A DNA stretch of 64,000 bases from CAVYEM01 sp963767635 (GTDB taxonomy: Bacteria > Vulcanimicrobiota > Vulcanimicrobiia > Vulcanimicrobiales > Vulcanimicrobiaceae): positions 124,001-188,000 of the forward strand of contig CAVYEM010000003.1 of the NCBI GenBank assembly GCA_963767635.1, written 5' to 3'. A program made the translations under genes and the position numbers. The notes under the pieces are model-generated. The model was not told the DNA's origin and did no database searches. It worked only from the letters and a program-made list of their open reading frames with translations. Shown piece by piece: positions 16,636 through 27,257 of the stretch (its first letter is position 1; each line of letters starts with the position of its first letter).

Positions 16636-16729
16636 GGATCCTGTAGTAGCATATGGCCTTGAAGGCCGGATGGAAGCAACTGGAAATGCATAGAGGCCGA
16701 AGGCCAAGCTACGCGCGGATACGCCATGT

Positions 16730-19015
16730 TCAAAAACTTTGTCCGATGCCGAAGCTGGTGTGCGTGCCGTTGGCGCCGCGCGCAAAGTCGATGCGAATCG
16801 TGTGTAGGCCAAGCTGCGGCACGTCGAAGCGCAAGCCCAATCCGTAATCGCCTTCCGCCGACCAATTGCCCGGATACCCGATGATGCGGTTAGTGTACGG
16901 GTCGAGCAGCGGTTGAGCGCCGCGAACGCGGAATGCGCCTTCGTCGACGAACAGCGCCACGCCGAATTTGCGATCCGGCGTCAGGGGTTTACGCAGCTCG
17001 ATCTGGGCGAGCGCCGTGTCGGTACCGTAGAACACGGAATCGTATCCCCGCAGCTGCTGGTCCGAAAACGTAAACAGGTTGCTGGGTGGAATGGCTCCGG
17101 TCGACCCACGAACCTGTCCGTGGAACCCGAGCGTCGAGTCTTTGAGCACGGGCAAGAATTTGGTTGCATCGATGCTGGTTTGCGAGAAGCGGAAATTCGA
17201 TCCGAATCCCGGCGCGGAGATCGTCTCGGAGATCGATGCCGTCTGGCCTCGGCGCGGATTGAAGATGTCGTCCAGCGTCGCGGCGGAATTGGTACCGATG
17301 CCGAAGGTGACGGTATTGAGCGTATACGGCTGGCCGGTGTTGATGTTGGCGATCGAGGTGGCGACGATACCGAAGCTGCCCGTGTTGTTGGAAAGGCTGT
17401 TGAACGGCCCGGGCGAGGGCGCAATCACGATGTTGGGCTGGGTCGTCTGGAAGTAGTACGGTGACGGCACCGTGGTACTGTTCGTGACACGCTGCGCACC
17501 AACGCCGACCGAGGCGGTGACGAAATCGGTGAGCCGGCGTCCGACCTGCACGCTCACGCCTTGAGACTTCGCGGTGCTGGTGGAAACGATGCCGGAAAGA
17601 AGCTGCGCGTTTCCGCTTGGCAGCAGCGTAACGGGAATTGGAACAGGGCTTTGTCCGGGTGCGGGGGAGGGCAGCGCGGCGGCGCCCACCGCGGTCGAGT
17701 ACACCGGGTAAAAATAGGTGTAGCCGTTGGCAAACAAGGTCGCGCCGAAGCTATACCGCTGAGACGCCTTGGTGTTGCCCACGTAGGGAATGGTGAGTTG
17801 CGCCTGCGTCACGTAACTGCGGGAGCCGCGCTCGAACTGCACCGATACGCCGTTGCCGGTTCCGTGCAAATTCGTGTCGGCATACCCGATCGTCCCATAC
17901 AGGCCTTGACCGGTAATCCCGCCCGAATATCCGGCGCCCACCGAAGCCGACGCGGTTTTTTGTTCCGTGACGATCCAATCCAAAACGACGCAACCCGGAT
18001 CTTTTTTCGACAGTGCTTCCGGGCAGGGCTTCGGATTGACGTCGACTTTCGAGAAGAAGCCGGTGTTGTTGAGCCGCTCCAGATCGCGCTGCACGCCGTT
18101 CTTGCTCAAAACCATGCCGGGTCGCTCGAACAGCTCGCGCCGGATCACCTGATCCTTGGTCTTGGTGTTGCCGGTTATCTGCACCAGGCCGACGCGCGCG
18201 ACGTAAATGTCGTACTTCACCCTGGCGGTACCGGCCTTTTGGTCGATCGTTGAGGGATCGATGCCGCCTTCGAAGTCACCGACGAGCAGATTGTACTTGT
18301 CGTAGAGTTTCTGTACTGCCTGCGCGTCCTGCTGGCGTGTTTGATCCGAATACTCTTGGCCCGGCTTGGCGCTGAGCACCGGCAAAATCACCGTCGGCGG
18401 CAAAAGCGCATCGCCGCCGATCCCGACGCCCGAGATAACCAGGCCCTCCTGCACGTCGATCGTCAGCGAGCCGGTCTTGGGATCGATGTTCAGATTCTTG
18501 ACGTGGGAAGGAATTTGACCGCCGTACCCGATGCGGTCGTAGTATGAATTGATCTTTAGAAAGTCTTGACGCAGCGTGTTCGTGTTGAGCACCTGCCCGA
18601 CCGACGTGTCCATCAGCGCAAGCAGCGTATCGGCGGGCACGTGCGAGTTGCCGCTGAAAAGAATCTTGGTGATTACCGGATTCTCGATGACGCGGTACGT
18701 GATCGCCACGCCGCCGGGACGCTGGCGGATCAGCGGAGCGGCCTGATCGGCGAAATACCCCAGCGCAAAGATGCGCTGCAGGTCGCCTTGTACCACCTTG
18801 GGATCGTAGGGTTGCCCCGGACGCGCTTGAATGACGCCCATGATCGTTTGCGTTGGGACGTGGACGTTCCCGGAAACGTCGACCGAAACGATGCTCGGTG
18901 CGGGCGCCGCGGCGCCCAGCGACGGCGTGACGAGCATCATGACGGAAGCAAGTGCGAGCACCAGGCCCGCACACCGGTGGAGCGCGCCGCGCGCACGCCA
19001 GAGGCTTGAGGTCAT
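16730..19015 (-). CDS. bamA: outer-membrane protein assembly factor BamA
   Basis: BamA inserts beta-barrel proteins into the outer membrane. From the ATG at 19015 it has 761 residues with a signal peptide, then several POTRA domains. The first begins SIVSVDVSGNVHVPTQTI and a later one VGLVQITGNTKTKDQVIRRE. A 16-strand barrel of the Omp85 superfamily follows from about residue 370. Barrel hallmarks include the QQLRGYDSVFYG strand (compare VRGF/Y in the family) and the terminal FGIGQSF with C-terminal Phe. An upstream TTG at 19051 is possible but gives a poorer signal peptide. The neighbours are tamB upstream and skp-like genes downstream, a classic BAM-associated context. Confidence 0.92.
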   Translation of the reverse strand: MTSSLWRARGALHRCAGLVLALASVMMLVTPSLGAAAPAPSIVSVDVSGNVHVPTQTIMGVIQARPGQPYDPKVVQGDLQRIFALGYFADQAAPLIRQRPGGVAITYRVIENPVITKILFSGNSHVPADTLLALMDTSVGQVLNTNTLRQDFLKINSYYDRIGYGGQIPSHVKNLNIDPKTGSLTIDVQEGLVISGVGIGGDALLPPTVILPVLSAKPGQEYSDQTRQQDAQAVQKLYDKYNLLVGDFEGGIDPSTIDQKAGTARVKYDIYVARVGLVQITGNTKTKDQVIRRELFERPGMVLSKNGVQRDLERLNNTGFFSKVDVNPKPCPEALSKKDPGCVVLDWIVTEQKTASASVGAGYSGGITGQGLYGTIGYADTNLHGTGNGVSVQFERGSRSYVTQAQLTIPYVGNTKASQRYSFGATLFANGYTYFYPVYSTAVGAAALPSPAPGQSPVPIPVTLLPSGNAQLLSGIVSTSTAKSQGVSVQVGRRLTDFVTASVGVGAQRVTNSTTVPSPYYFQTTQPNIVIAPSPGPFNSLSNNTGSFGIVATSIANINTGQPYTLNTVTFGIGTNSAATLDDIFNPRRGQTASISETISAPGFGSNFRFSQTSIDATKFLPVLKDSTLGFHGQVRGSTGAIPPSNLFTFSDQQLRGYDSVFYGTDTALAQIELRKPLTPDRKFGVALFVDEGAFRVRGAQPLLDPYTNRIIGYPGNWSAEGDYGLGLRFDVPQLGLHTIRIDFARGANGTHTSFGIGQSF

Positions 19016-19217
19016 CAACAATCTTTCCCTATGAGAGCTCTTTTGGTCCAACGCTCGTAGCGTCTGCCCTGTAACGCGCCCCGAGCACGCGCCGTTTCGA
19101 CCCGCACCGCCTGTTCGCGAAGGCCCCTCCAGTCCCTTGCCGAGTGCTGCAGCGCTCGTCTTCCCCCCGGCGGTTTGCCGTTAGGGGGTCGCGCAGCCAC
19201 GGATGGCGCAGCGCCGA

Positions 19218-22200
19218 TTAAAACAATCTCTGGAACAGAAACGTAAAGCCGTCCTGGCCCTGCAGCGCTTGCCCGGCACTAGCGCGAGGATTGCTCGAAA
19301 GCGTCTGGTTCGGGGCCAGAAACAGTCTGCGTCTGCCCCTGCTGAACGAACATCGTGAACTGCGCGGACGTGAACGGATTGGGCTGGTACGCAAAGCCGA
19401 ACGTCTGCCGAACCGGCACCGTGAACGTCGTCCCGTACACAGCGTAGAAGTTGCTGCCGAGCAGCCGGCGCAGGCTTACTCCCAGACTGCCGGTGTAGTC
19501 GACGATCAAATTCACGTCCGAGAGTCCCAGCGTGCTGCTCAGTGCCGACTCCACCGGCGCAAGGATTCCGGTGGTGAACTGGGCGTTCAAGATGTTGAAC
19601 GCTTCTTGCCCGACTGTAAGCGTACCGTTCTGGCGACGCACCAAAATGTCGGGAAGAACCGCGCCCGTGCCGGGCTGCGGCGCGCCCGCGAGCTGTCCGG
19701 CCGGCAGCACGACGCCGGTATCCGTGAACTGGATGGGGCCCACCAACCCTCCCAGCGGCAGCAGCAGCGCAATGATTTGCTGGTCCGTGTACCCGGGCGG
19801 ATTCGATTGGAACGCGATCTTGGGACTAGTGACGGGGCCGGATACCGTAACCGTGATGTCCGCCGTTCCCGTTGGATTGCGCGCCGTATTGGGATCGGGG
19901 TTGGTGACGTGTGTGACGCCGATAGCGTATACGTCCGGGATGACGCCGTTCGCGGGATCGAACCTCACACGGCCGGTTTCGACTTTGAACGCATGATCGA
20001 TGTAGGTCAGCGTGCCTCCCGCAGACTGGAAAAGACCCGACAACGTGGGATTTGCGAGCGTGCCGGAGAGCCGCGCGTTGCCTTCCCCGGAAATGTCCAG
20101 GCCGAAGACGCCGGCACCGCCGCCGCGTACGCGCACGTTGCGGCCGGCCTTGATGCCGAGATCGAAGGCGAGATTGAACGGCGGCCCCGCGCTCTTGCCG
20201 CTCCCTGCTCCGCCGAATTTCAAGAAGGCCGCAAATGGCACGGCCGCGTCCGTGATCGCGACGTTGCCTTTGAGCAACGCTAGTTTTTCCGGGGCGCGCT
20301 GCAGGTTCAGCGCCGAATCGAAGGTGCCCGAACCGAATAGCGGAGAGCTGAGCTGCGCGCTCCGAGTCGTCAGCGCGATGGCATAGCCCAGCGGGCCGCC
20401 GTGCAGGCCGCCGCCAAAGCTTAACGTACCGGATCCGTCGAGCGTGCCGCGTCCGAGCACCGCGTGCAAGCGGTTCAGCGTGGCGTGCGTGCCTTCGAAC
20501 AGTATCTGCGCGACGGTCTGAGTGATCGGCGTGGTTTCAAGCGGGCTCACGTAGCGAACGTCCTGTGCCTGCAATTGACCGAAGATCTGCGGATTGCGCA
20601 CGCTGCCCGAAACGCCGACGTGTCCGCTGAGCGTACCGCCGAGTTTGGTTCCTTGGCCCAAGAACGGCGCAAACGCGGAGAGATCGAGGTTTTCCGCCGC
20701 GACGTCCATGGCTACGGGCGCATCGAGGGGCCCGAACGCGAACGGCTGCAGTTGCAGCGGCAACGAACCCGCAAGCGTCGCCCGCCCACTCGCGAAGATG
20801 AATTCCGCGTTTCGCACGATGAGATCGCGATGACGCAGCTGCAGACTGACCGACGAACGACGGAATGCGCACGCCGAACGCGCTCACGTCGGTTGCATCG
20901 ACGCCCGCGCCGAAAGTCGGCGCTTTGAACGTGCCGCCGATTGTAATCGTCGACTCGATTCTCCCGCTCACGTCAAGCCGCTTTTTCGAAACGTGCGCAA
21001 CCAATTGCGGCAAGTTGTCCGTCGTTGCATGGAACTGGAGATGCATGGGCGCGGTCGGCGTGAGGCCGAAACTTCCGCTGCCCGTGGCCTGCAACGCGGG
21101 CAACGCAAACACGAGCCGCGTGATGTCGATGCGATCGTGCGCGCCCGTCCGAGCCGACAGCTGCGCCGTTTGAATCGGCAGCGGACCGATCGTGCCGTCG
21201 CGGATCGACGCGTTGCCGGCCAGCGCAAGGTGAGGATACGCGCCGCGGACGCGCGCCTGGCCGTTCACGCGACCCGTGAGCGGCAACTGCGGAAAGCCCA
21301 GTGCCGGCAGCCACGTCGTCAGATCGAAATCCTGGAGCGATGCGTTGATATCGTAGTTCGAGTGCGTAACCACTTGCGCGATGTGGTCGCTTTGCGCGAA
21401 GCCGATGGTTCCGGCAGCCCGCAGTTTGCCATGATCGCCCCCGACGGCAATCGTGCCCTGCGCCACGTTGCGGCGGCTAGTCCAACGCGCGTCCGTATCG
21501 CCGATCGGAAAACGGCGATACCGAAACCCGTGCAGGTTCACGTCACCGGACGTAAACGTGACGTCGGCCACATGCGCAAACGAGACCGCGACGTCGCCTT
21601 TGCCCGCCAGCGTGTCGCCCGTATCGAAGTAGTCGTTGAAGTCCGAAAGATCCGCCCGCGGCGCGCGCATCGAGAGCGCAATGCGGTTTTTCGCCACCGC
21701 GGCGGAGAAGTGTGCGGTCGTGCTGCCGATGGTCACGCTCGCATCGCGAGCGGATACGCCGGCGCGGTTCGCCGAAAATTGCGCGCTCGCGTCACGGAAC
21801 CCTAGACCATTGATTTCGCCGACCGGAACCGCCACCGAACCGCTCACGCGGGGATTGGCAACGGTGCCGAGGATTCCAAAACTGCCTGCAAAGCTTCCGT
21901 CCGCGCCGTGGGTCGAAACGCGCGCCAATTGCGCCATCGACGCGATGCTCCCGACCGGCACTTGCGCGCGCACGTCGAACACGGGCGTGCCGGCTGCAAG
22001 ATTGCCGATGCTGCCGTCCACGTGCGCGAAGGTCGATCCGAGTGAAGCGATCGCATCACGCACGTGCATCGCATCGTTCGCAATCGACACGTCGGCGTTT
22101 GCGTCAAAAGGTCCGTAGCCTGCAGCGCGCCCTGCGCTGAGCACGACGCCGGCATCGACGTCCGGAATCGCCCGTCCGGGTTGAATCGTACCGATGGCGC

Positions 22201-24472
22201 GCAACGCGCCGCCGGCGATCGGTACGCCGAAGCGGTGCAGCACGCTCGCATCGAGCTGCGTCGTTGCAAGCGCCATACGGGTGGGAGCGGTTCCGGGCGA
22301 GGTTGCAAACGTGCCCGCCGCGACGACCGTTCCGCCCGCCGCATGGGCCTGCGCCGAGTACACGCGCAATACGCCGTTCTGAAACGACATCGTTCCGGTC
22401 ATGGAGGATATCGGAACGCCGTGAATCGTGGCGGCGCTGAGCTGCGCATTTTGCGCTTGGACGTAGATTTTCTGCTGCGCGATCGCGATCGCCATCGGCC
22501 CGCGAATCGCGCCTTGCGCCGGAAAGTTCCCCATGAACATGCGCAAGCCTTGCAGCGTGCCCGCATAGTTGCCGCGCGCCACGATCAGATTCGGCGCGAA
22601 GGTTCCGGCGCCGTCGAACGTTCCCCATGGCCCGTCCGCATGCACGCTGCTGATCCGTGAAGCGGCGAACGGCCCGGCAAACTGTGCGGCAATCGCGTCG
22701 AACGGGACGCCCGCAATCGTTGCCGGCGACATGTACGCGTTGCCGCCGATCACCACGTTGCGTGCCGAACCCGTTCCGGCCATGTCGGCTTGCGCGATGT
22801 GCGCATCGATCGGCGGGAGCGCGGGAATATTAACGCCCGGCAACCCGATGGGTACCGGCTGACGAAGCCGGACGTCGCGTGCCGAAACCCAAAACGCGCT
22901 TCCGCCGTTCGGGCGGTCCAACGAAAAGCCCGCGACGAGCGTACCGCCGCCCGGTGTCGTAATGCCGATTGGACCGAACGTGCCCACGCCCAAACGATTC
23001 AGATGGTAGAATCCGGCCACCGCTCGGGGATCCGCGAGCGACACGATGTAGCCGCGAGCGTCGACTTTTAGATCCGTTCCGTGCAGCAGCGCTTCCGTCG
23101 CGATAGGCTGCTCTTTGACCAGCGCGCCTAAGTACGGAATGCGCGACGATGGCCCGACGGCGTGCAGCGCCAGCACGCTTTCCACGGCTCGGCCAAGGCG
23201 CAAGTTTCCCTGAACGTGCATCTGGATGCCGCCGTACTGCGCGTGAAACGGCAACACGATGAGGTCGCTCTTGTACAGCGCCACTTCGCCGCGAGGCCGG
23301 TCGATCGGCACCGCACCATAGTTGAAGCGCGTGCCGTCAAAGCCGATAAGCAACACGGGGCTCGCGACGCCTCCTTCGATCAGCGCATGAATACGCACGC
23401 CCCCGAAGATCGGCAATCCGCCCGCCACGCGAAGCACGTCTTTCAAGTGGCGCAAGTCTCCGCGTCCTTCGACGCCCAGTCGAAATTGCGGCGAATTGAA
23501 ATCGAAGATCCCGCCGGCGCAGACGATCTGCATGTGCCCCACGGCTGCCGTCAACCGTTTGGAGGCAAAGCCCGAATCGAAAAGCGTGATGCGTCCGCGC
23601 AGCCCCGTGATAGGCGAATCGAGACTGCGCACGGCGATGCTGCCGTTCTCCAAAACGCCGCTTCCGGCCAAATGATACGCAGGCGCGGGCGATCCCATGC
23701 CGCGGCTGCGCGGATCCCAGAACGACCACGCGCGCAGGTCCATGTCATGGACGGTGCCCGTCAAAACGTGTGCCGCGGGGGAATTGATGAAGTAATTGGA
23801 AATCGTCGGGAGAGGAATCGCGCGCACGCTCACGTGGTGCAGCGCGTAGCCGTTCGTGTAATCGATCGACCCGGCCATCCGAAACGGTTGCGGGCCCGAA
23901 CTCTGCAGTCTTCCCGTCGCCAAATACCGCGTCGTCTTCGACGTGTCTATCGCCGCGTCGACGTTGATGCCGTTGATTCGCTGCACGCGGCTTTCCTCGT
24001 AAAAGCGATACCGGTCGATGAGCGTGGCGGACGCGTCGCGCACCCGCACGGTGAGGTTCAGCGGAACGGAATTGCCGGCAGCCGGCGCTTGGGCGCCCGC
24101 CGGGGGCGCGCTCGGAATTTGAACGTTGTACGTGCCGTCCTGGTTATGCACGATCGTTATGCGCGGCCGGTCGATCGCAATGCCGAGCAAACCGAAGCGG
24201 TGTTTGCTGCCCGGGAGCAGATCGCCGGGACTGTAGTAGAGATCGATGCGCTGCGCTTGCAGCACCGGCTGACCGCCGTGCGTGACGCGCACGTCGACCA
24301 GCGCGCCGTGACGCGCGCCCAAACGGACGTCGGCGAAGTGGATCGAGTAGCCGGTGCTCAGCCGCACGATGCTCGGAAGTGCGACGCGGGCGGCCTCGTC
24401 GTGAAACACCGCTGCGAGCACTACCACGATGACAATCAGCGCTCCCAGTGCCGCGCCGAGCAGTTTGCGCAC
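19218..24472 (-). CDS. tamB: TamB-like (AsmA/DUF490) inner-membrane translocation protein, two frameshifts
   Basis: Very large AsmA/TamB-type bridge protein, about 1750 residues when two frame shifts are merged. It starts MRKLLGAALGALIVIVVVLA, a signal anchor, followed by an AsmA-like domain and then hundreds of residues of repeating beta-strand structure, the groove that carries lipids or assists barrel proteins. Shift 1 near 20860 joins FGVRIPS to LQLRHRDLIVRNAEF. Shift 2 near 19325 joins FVQQGQTQT to LFLAPNQTLSSNPR and the aromatic ending FTFLFQRLF, stop at 19220. Both are equivalent to one extra base. The DUF490 core includes LGGTLSGHVGVSGSV and YTDQQIIALLLPLG. It lies between gyrB and bamA. 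Confidence 0.85.
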
Positions 24473-24525
24473 TCCGTCCCTCCGCCGGGCTTATACTCCC
24501 AACGCGACGAAGAAGCCCGCTGGTT

Positions 24526-26421
24526 CTACAGATCCAAATTCTTCACGCTTTTAGCGTACTCGAAGATGTACTGCTTGCGCGGTTCGACTTTGTCGCCCAT
24601 CAGGTCGGTAAAAATCTGCTCCGCTTCGACTCCGTCTTCAACTGTAATGCGCTTGAGTCGCCGGTTGCCCACTTCCATCGTCGTTTCCGCGAGCTGCTCG
24701 GCATCCATCTCACCTAGGCCCTTGTATTGCTGGACGACGTAGTCCTTACCGTCCTCGCCGACGATAGACTTCAGTTCCGCGTCGCTGAACGCATACCACT
24801 GCTTCTTGCCCTTGCGGATGCCGTAAAGCGGCGGCTGCGCGATGTACACGTAACCGTCCTCCACCAGCGGCTTCATCTGGCGATAGAAAAACGTCAGCAG
24901 CAGCGTGCGGATGTGCGAACCGTCCACGTCGGCATCGGTCATGATGATGATTTTGTGATAGCGCAGCTTGCCTGCATCGAATTCATCGCCGAAACCCGTG
25001 CCAAGCGCCGTAATCATCGTGCGAACTTCTTCGTTGGAGAGCACTTTGTCCAAACGCGCTTTCTCGACGTTGAGAATCTTGCCGCGCAGCGGCAGAATCG
25101 CTTGCGAATTCGGATCGCGCCCACCCTTGGCGGTGCCGCCGGCGGAATCGCCTTCAACCAGAAAGATTTCGCTCTCGGCCGGATTCGTGTTCTTACAGTC
25201 CACGAGTTTACCGGGCAGGCCCGAGCCTTCCAAGGCGTTCTTGCGCCGCGAAAGATCGCGCGCTTTTTTGGCGGCGTCGCGCGCCCGCTGCGCCTGCATG
25301 CACTTCTCGACGATGGCGCGCGCGTATTTGGGGTTCTCCTCGAAGAAAAACTCGAGGCGCTCGTTGACCAAGCCGTACACGATCGTACGCACGTTGGCGT
25401 TGCCGAGCTTGGTCTTGGTCTGGCCCTCGAACTGCGGCTCGGCCAGTTTGATGGAAACGACCGCAGTCAGACCTTCCATGCAATCGTCCGTTGAAAGGTT
25501 GCTCTCGGATTCTTTGAGCATGCCGCGCTTTTTCGCATACGTATTGACCGCGTTGCTGATGGCCGTGCGGAAGCCCGTCAAGTGCATGCCGCCTTCGATC
25601 GTGTTGATGTTGTTCGCGTATGATGAAATGATTTCGGCGTACGTGTCGGTCCACTGCATGGCGACTTCCACGTCGACTTTATCCCGCTCCACGTGCGTGG
25701 AGATAATCGGATGCAGCGGATCCTTTTTTTCGTTCAGCCACTCGACGAAGGAGACGATTCCACCGTCGAACTTGAAGGTGCGCTCGCGTACTTGTTCAGG
25801 CCTCTCGTCCCGCAGCGTGATCGCCAGGCCGCGATTGAGGAATGCCAGTTCGCGCAGACGCTTGGCCAAAACGTCCCAGTGGAATTCGGTGACTTCGAAC
25901 ATGTCGCGGTCAGGCAAAAACCACTGAAACGTGCCGGTGCCTTCGGCTGGCCCGACCTTCTTGAGTTTCTGCGCGGTAATCCCGCGCTCGAACTTCATTT
26001 CCCACGTTTTTCCGTCGCGTTTGACGCGCGTGGTCATTTTTTCCGAGAGCGCGTTTACGACGGAAATACCGACGCCGTGCAGCCCTCCTGAAACCTTGTA
26101 GCCGCCTTTGCCGAACTTTCCGCCCGCGTGCAGCATCGTCATGATGACTTCCAGCGCCGGCATGCCTTCTTCGGCGTGGACGTCTACGGGGATGCCCCGG
26201 CCGTCGTCTTCCACCGAACACGCGCCATCCTTGTAGAGAATGACCGTAATGTTTTTCGCATAATCCGCTAGGGCTTCGTCCACGGCGTTGTCGACTGCTT
26301 CGTACACGAGCTGATGCAAGCCGCGCTCCGCGGTGTTGCCGATGTACATTCCGGGACGTTTACGAACCGCCTCGAGGCCCTTGAGGACTTCGATTTGCTC
26401 CGCGCTATACGTGTCTGCCAT
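24526..26421 (-). CDS. gyrB: DNA gyrase subunit B
   Basis: ATPase subunit of gyrase, which introduces negative supercoils with GyrA (not in this window). It has 631 residues and starts MADTYSAEQIEVLKGLEAVR. The GHKL ATP site is visible in EAVDNAVDEALADY, EDDGRGIPVDVH and GGLHGVGISVVNALS. The TOPRIM domain is present as LVEGDSAGGTAKGG and the metal triad as MTDADVDGSHIRTLLL. The C-terminus has the conserved YKGLGEMDAEQL. An 8-base gap separates it from the DciA-like gene upstream, so it belongs to the dnaA-dnaN-recF-dciA-gyrB set. Confidence 0.97.
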   Translation of the reverse strand: MADTYSAEQIEVLKGLEAVRKRPGMYIGNTAERGLHQLVYEAVDNAVDEALADYAKNITVILYKDGACSVEDDGRGIPVDVHAEEGMPALEVIMTMLHAGGKFGKGGYKVSGGLHGVGISVVNALSEKMTTRVKRDGKTWEMKFERGITAQKLKKVGPAEGTGTFQWFLPDRDMFEVTEFHWDVLAKRLRELAFLNRGLAITLRDERPEQVRERTFKFDGGIVSFVEWLNEKKDPLHPIISTHVERDKVDVEVAMQWTDTYAEIISSYANNINTIEGGMHLTGFRTAISNAVNTYAKKRGMLKESESNLSTDDCMEGLTAVVSIKLAEPQFEGQTKTKLGNANVRTIVYGLVNERLEFFFEENPKYARAIVEKCMQAQRARDAAKKARDLSRRKNALEGSGLPGKLVDCKNTNPAESEIFLVEGDSAGGTAKGGRDPNSQAILPLRGKILNVEKARLDKVLSNEEVRTMITALGTGFGDEFDAGKLRYHKIIIMTDADVDGSHIRTLLLTFFYRQMKPLVEDGYVYIAQPPLYGIRKGKKQWYAFSDAELKSIVGEDGKDYVVQQYKGLGEMDAEQLAETTMEVGNRRLKRITVEDGVEAEQIFTDLMGDKVEPRKQYIFEYAKSVKNLDL

Positions 26422-26429
26422 AAATCCTT

Positions 26430-27257
26430 TTAACGAGTGTCGTTACCGTAAAGAATGTCGTGCAGCTCGTCACCGAGCAACTCGCGCACGACGACGGGGG
26501 CGATGCGTTCCGGATCCAGCTCGCTCTTGAGCAAGACATAGGAGCTCGCGATCATGCGATCGCGCGTGCCGTGCGCGCGGCCCGCCCTCTTGATGCGTTC
26601 CAGCGCATCTCTCCAATGCCGGAGCACGCGGAGCCGAATCGCTGCATATTCCTGCGGCGTCAGCCGTTCGGTGAGCGGCGCGATGCCCGCGTAACCGAGC
26701 CACGGCGCTTCAAACAGCAGCCGCGCCACGCGCGCATCCCGTTCTTGCACGCGCGCGTTCTCGCACGGCGTACAAAACGGCCCCGCTATAGGAACAATCC
26801 GAACGCCGCACCGGTTGCACTCTTTCCACCCCGCGCGCGCTTTGGCCCGCTGCGCGGCAACGACGTCGGACTGAAAGCGCTCCAACGCGGATCGCAAGGT
26901 TGGAGCCGGTCCGCGAACGTCCGTCCGCGCGCGGCGTACTTGACGCGGCGTGCGCGCCGGAACGGGCGAGGGCGCATTTAGGCGCCCGACGCGAAAGCGC
27001 AGCCGCTGCACGTGCACGCCGGTCCGCGTCTGCAGAGCCTGCAGGATGGTTTCGTTCAAAAATGAGAGCTGCTGACTCCACGCGCCGGATCGCGTGACGA
27101 TCAGGAGCGCGTCGCGCACGATTTGTTCCGGACGGGAATGGGCCGCGACGTTTTGGCCAACGATCGCGGGCCATTGCGCGCGCATCGCGTCGAGGGGATC
27201 CGCCGGCTCTCGAATGCCGGGTTCCCATGATGCAATGGCCGCGCTCAGGGATCTCAT
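26430..27257 (-). CDS. dciA: DciA-like (DUF721) replication protein with C-terminal zinc-ribbon extension
   Basis: DciA-type proteins load the replicative helicase DnaB in bacteria lacking DnaC or DnaI. Residues 1-95 fit the DUF721/DciA domain: MRAQWPAIVGQNVAAHSRPE and LLIVTRSGAWSQQLSFLNET are characteristic. The protein is 275 residues, much longer than many DciA. A linker of about 45 residues leads to two Cys pairs (C147, C150, C162, C165) that look like a zinc ribbon, followed by a helical C-terminal region. The ATG overlaps the recF stop (ATGA), showing translational coupling. The gene order recF-dciA-gyrB is common in Actinobacteria and relatives. Confidence 0.8.
   Translation of the reverse strand: MRSLSAAIASWEPGIREPADPLDAMRAQWPAIVGQNVAAHSRPEQIVRDALLIVTRSGAWSQQLSFLNETILQALQTRTGVHVQRLRFRVGRLNAPSPVPARTPRQVRRARTDVRGPAPTLRSALERFQSDVVAAQRAKARAGWKECNRCGVRIVPIAGPFCTPCENARVQERDARVARLLFEAPWLGYAGIAPLTERLTPQEYAAIRLRVLRHWRDALERIKRAGRAHGTRDRMIASSYVLLKSELDPERIAPVVVRELLGDELHDILYGNDTR

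Noticed and set aside
23162..24742. Open frame of 526 codons on the plus strand opposite tamB and the end of gyrB
   Set aside because: Arg/His-rich composition without motifs, fully antisense to recognised genes; a by-product of high GC content.
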